From Nocardiopsis quinghaiensis (GTDB taxonomy: Bacteria; Actinomycetota; Actinomycetes; Streptosporangiales; Streptosporangiaceae), in assembly GCF_008638365.1 (NCBI RefSeq), contig NZ_VWVU01000006.1:62001-126000 (forward strand): a stretch of 64,000 nucleotides of DNA, given 5' to 3'. The position numbers and the translations under genes are program-made. Shown here piece after piece: positions 61,657 to 64,000 of this stretch. The notes under the pieces are model-generated. The model saw nothing but the letters and a program-made list of their open reading frames with translations, did not search any database and had not been told where the DNA came from. How positions within the stretch are numbered: position 1 is the first letter of the stretch; each line of letters opens with the position of its first letter.

Positions 61657-62445
61657 CTAGTAGCGCACGCCGAAGACGGCGTTGGAGGCGTCGACGTCGC
61701 CGTGCATGACGTTGGTGATCGCCGGGGAGTCTCGCCGCTCCGGTCCGGATCCGTGTTCTCCCGGTGCGGCGGAGGGCGCGCCCGGGGCGGGGTCGGCCGG
61801 AGACGCCCCGTTCCCGTCGGGCGCCCCGGCGGTGCCGTCCGTGGACTGCCCGTGGCCGCTGCCCGAGCGACGGCCGGGTACATGGACCCAGACCGGTTCC
61901 TCGTACTCCTTGTTGCGGACGGTGGTGAGGGTGAAGTCCTCGGGACGCAGGCGCGTGTGCCCCTGCGCGACCACGTCCTGGTAGACGGGGGCGGTCACCG
62001 CCACGACCAGGTCGGTACCGGAGTCCTTGAGCGCCTCGCGCAGGGTGTCGCTGTCCACCACGCGGGCCGCGGTGACGATGCCGTTCCCGGAGTAACCGGC
62101 CTGGGAGGACACAGCGGACCCGTGGTGAACGACCAGGCGCAGGCGCAGTCGCCCGGCCTCGGTCCGGTTGTGGTTGTGTCGACGCAGCGCGTACTCGATC
62201 TCGGGCACGTAGCGGTCGAGGAGCCGGGGCTCCCTCACGGTGACCGGGAGCACCGCCATCTCCCCGTCGCCGCCGGGAGCGATGTGCCACTCCCCGCGGT
62301 CGAGCCCGCTGTGCTCGGCGGCGATGTGGAGGATGGCCGGGATGGCCTCCTGGATCTGGTGCTGGGTCAGCTCGTCCGAGCTGCCGTACCCCTTGGCGTC
62401 GCACGTGACGATGACACGCCGCCCGAACTCGGGAGTCTGGGACAT
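61657..62445 (-). CDS. Class III nucleotidyl-cyclase-like protein
   Basis: 262 aa from ATG 62445 (GAGGAA upstream). The first ~145 residues follow the class III cyclase pattern: VIVTCDAKGYG (metal Asp16), APGGDGEMAVLP (metal Asp60), RLRLVVHHGSAVSSQAGYSG and GIVTAARVVDS (Arg128 in the conserved R position). A linker rich in Pro/Gly/Ser leads to the C-terminal peptide ITNVMHGDVDASNAVFG. Both metal aspartates are kept, so activity is plausible; whether the product is cAMP, cCMP, cUMP or another nucleotide is unknown. First gene of the operon. Confidence 0.78.
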   Translation of the reverse strand: MSQTPEFGRRVIVTCDAKGYGSSDELTQHQIQEAIPAILHIAAEHSGLDRGEWHIAPGGDGEMAVLPVTVREPRLLDRYVPEIEYALRRHNHNRTEAGRLRLRLVVHHGSAVSSQAGYSGNGIVTAARVVDSDTLREALKDSGTDLVVAVTAPVYQDVVAQGHTRLRPEDFTLTTVRNKEYEEPVWVHVPGRRSGSGHGQSTDGTAGAPDGNGASPADPAPGAPSAAPGEHGSGPERRDSPAITNVMHGDVDASNAVFGVRY

Positions 62446-62645
62446 TTCCTCACTACTTCCTGACATGGAATCGCGGAACGCTGACAGTGTGGACCGGAAC
62501 GCGCACACGAACCCCTGACCAGTCGGCAATTCCCGTCCGGCCCCACGTGAGGAGCCGCACACGGCCGAACACGGACCAGTCCGGAATCCGGTCTTCCAGA
62601 GGGGAGTGCAATAGGGGGAATTCATTTTCCGAAGAGAGGGGAACG
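62446..62645. promoter_or_regulatory. Divergent promoter region, cyclase operon / TM effector
   Basis: 200 bp separating the cyclase operon and the TM-effector gene, so both promoters lie here. A likely site for the CRP-family regulator encoded nearby; no exact CRP-type palindrome was recognised by eye. Confidence 0.5.
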
Positions 62646-63107
62646 GTGGAATCCCACAAGGGAGACGGTATCGACTCGGCTCTGTCCGTGGTGGCGTTTT
62701 TCCAGAACAACGTCGCCCAGGCCGACACGAAGATCGGTTTCCTGTGCGTCGCGCAGGTCGGTTTCGCCATGGCACTCGTGAACGGCAACGGAACCGTCGG
62801 CGCAGAACCGGTTCCGACGAACCTGCCCCTCCTGGTCTGCGCTTTCGCCTTTTTCGCCGCGGGCTACCACCTGGTCCAGGCGCTGCGCCCCAGGATGCGC
62901 TTCCACAGCGAGGGAAGGAGGGTGACGGGGTTTCCCCGGCCGCGCCCGCAGCAACCGCTGACCCCCGACGAGGTGTGGCGGATGGCGGAAATCCTTTCCG
63001 AAATCGTGAGGGACAAGAACCGGCACGTCCGTCGCTGCATCCCGTGGCTGGCCCTGATGCTCATCGTGATCGTGGCAAATGAGATGGCGACAGAGGTGCT
63101 CGGTTGA
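62646..63107 (+). CDS. Pycsar-type TM effector-like membrane protein
   Basis: 153 aa from GTG 62646 (AGAGGGG upstream). ALSVVAFFQNNVAQADTKIG carries the ADTK motif before the first helix, as in PycTM/DUF5706 effectors. Helices at about 29-48, 60-80 and 132-147, with a conserved-looking EILSEIVRDKNRHVRRC segment before the last. Known PycTM proteins disrupt the membrane when a cyclic pyrimidine nucleotide binds. Divergent from the cyclase gene, and convergent with the CRP-type gene. Confidence 0.75.
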   Translation: MESHKGDGIDSALSVVAFFQNNVAQADTKIGFLCVAQVGFAMALVNGNGTVGAEPVPTNLPLLVCAFAFFAAGYHLVQALRPRMRFHSEGRRVTGFPRPRPQQPLTPDEVWRMAEILSEIVRDKNRHVRRCIPWLALMLIVIVANEMATEVLG

Positions 63108-63113
63108 CACCGC

Positions 63114-63815
63114 TCACGCGTTCTCGTACACGGCGTGTAGTTTGTCCATTTCCACGATGACGACACGGCGGTACCGCGAAAGCAGGAGCCCCTCCTGGCG
63201 GAAACGGCGCATGGCATTGCCCACGGCGTCCGTACGTGCGCCGATGAGCTTGCCCAGGTCGGTCTGCGACAGGCGAACTCCGAGCTCGACGCCCTCGGGA
63301 ACGGCGGTGCCGTGCCGCCCCGCCAGCTCCACCAGGACCCGTGCCAGGCGGGCGTCCACCTCATAGGCCATGAACTCGGCGCGGTGGCGGTCGGACGAGG
63401 CCAACCGGTCGCCCATGACCGCCCCGACCGCGTCCCAGGCGTCGGGGTGGCGCACCAGGAAGTCGCGAAAGACCGTGTGGGTGTAGGCGCGCACGGCCAT
63501 CGGCGTGCAGGCGGTGACCGTGGCGCTGGCCCCGCTGCCGCGGAACATGCCCATCTCTCCGACGACGTCGCCGTGGACCCGGATCCCGAGCATCACCTCG
63601 ATGCCGTTACGCAGGTCCGAGGTGACCTTCACGCAGGCGGACTCGCCGTCCTCGGCCGGGCACAGGAGCAGGACCGCCGCCCCGATCCGGCCCTGCCCGA
63701 TCAGCACCTCCCCCGCCGGCACGCGCCGGGGCGGGGCCAGCCCGAGCAGGCGGGTCGCGGTGTCGGCCTCCACCCTGTCCATGAACGTGCGCGCGGGCCA
63801 GCGGTTCCCTGTCAT
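63114..63815 (-). CDS. CRP/FNR-family cyclic-nucleotide-binding regulator
   Basis: 233 aa from ATG 63815 (GGGAGGA upstream). The cNMP-binding barrel spans about residues 12-130, with the phosphate-binding-cassette region VVGEMGMFRGSGASATVTAC. Helix C follows, then the HTH LSQTDLGKLIGARTDAVGNA and MRRFRQEGLLLSRYRRVV. Stops 7 bp from the TM-effector gene end, converging. It could sense the product of the neighbouring cyclase. Confidence 0.9.
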   Translation of the reverse strand: MTGNRWPARTFMDRVEADTATRLLGLAPPRRVPAGEVLIGQGRIGAAVLLLCPAEDGESACVKVTSDLRNGIEVMLGIRVHGDVVGEMGMFRGSGASATVTACTPMAVRAYTHTVFRDFLVRHPDAWDAVGAVMGDRLASSDRHRAEFMAYEVDARLARVLVELAGRHGTAVPEGVELGVRLSQTDLGKLIGARTDAVGNAMRRFRQEGLLLSRYRRVVIVEMDKLHAVYENA

Positions 63816-64000
63816 CGCGTTCCTCCCGCGATCCATGATGCCCGTTCGCCCCCCGCAAGAGGGACGAATCCGCCGGATCCGCCGGACTTGCGGCCTTGCT
63901 CCTCGGGTCCGAGGGCCGCGACCGCCGCCCGAACGGCCGGACCCGGTGCGGCACGGGCCGGCCGGTCAGACCGGGGAGTCCTCCTCTCCCGGTTTCCGGA
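63816..64000. other. Right edge of window
   Basis: 185 bp, presumably the promoter of the CRP-type gene. No complete gene seen. Confidence 0.4.

Overview
This is a high-GC actinomycete chromosome segment. WhiB and Scr1/DUF397-type regulators, GTG/TTG starts, a pSAM2-like integrative element and a cellulase preceded by the Thermobifida-type CelR operator together suggest Nocardiopsis or a close relative. That placement is inference; no rRNA or marker phylogeny is present.

Layout. 1-5 kb (minus): peptide/oligopeptide ABC importer with a double-length ATPase that runs off the left edge. 5.6-6.9 kb (plus): small membrane protein and rhomboid protease. 7.1-10.4 kb (minus): glycine betaine importer. 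10.8-11.4 kb: dCTP deaminase, divergent from tRNA-Gly(CCC) at 11.5 kb. The tRNA is the attachment site of two tandem integrated elements, shown by three copies of its 3' end (11544, 24546 and a 24-bp remnant at 41954). Each element has its own short repeats just inside both ends. Element 1 (11.5-24.6 kb) is a pSAM2/SLP1-type actinomycete integrative and conjugative element (int, xis, repSA, FtsK-like translocase, pra, GntR repressor, NUDIX, HD). Its replication initiator is broken by three stops and a frameshift, and it carries an AT-rich cargo gene for a membrane protein of unknown function. Element 2 (24.6-42.0 kb) carries a TetR/GNAT/carboxylesterase group, a second integrase, a WhiB protein, a replication-relaxation protein, regulators, and a compositionally foreign operon of a HerA-type ATPase, a NurA-type nuclease and a D12 adenine methyltransferase.

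42-56.4 kb is chromosomal: CYTH phosphatase/cyclase-like protein, two related hypothetical proteins, a nuclease-fold-like protein, GH9 cellulase behind a perfect CelR box, sugar dehydrogenase, aromatic-acid-exporter-like protein, hydrolase, GH15 enzyme, SDR and DUF3140.

56.6-63.8 kb looks like a signalling or conflict locus. A coupled minus-strand operon encodes a class III nucleotidyl-cyclase-like protein, a large NTPase with a degenerate P-loop, an SPFH-like protein and a DUF4407 membrane protein. Opposite it is a small membrane protein with the features of Pycsar TM effectors, followed by a CRP-family cyclic-nucleotide-binding regulator. Cyclase and NTPase share an unusual short peptide motif.

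The two strongest candidates for new biology are the HerA-NurA-methyltransferase operon and the cyclase/NTPase/TM-effector/CRP locus. Functions were assigned by reading motifs; no database search was possible.
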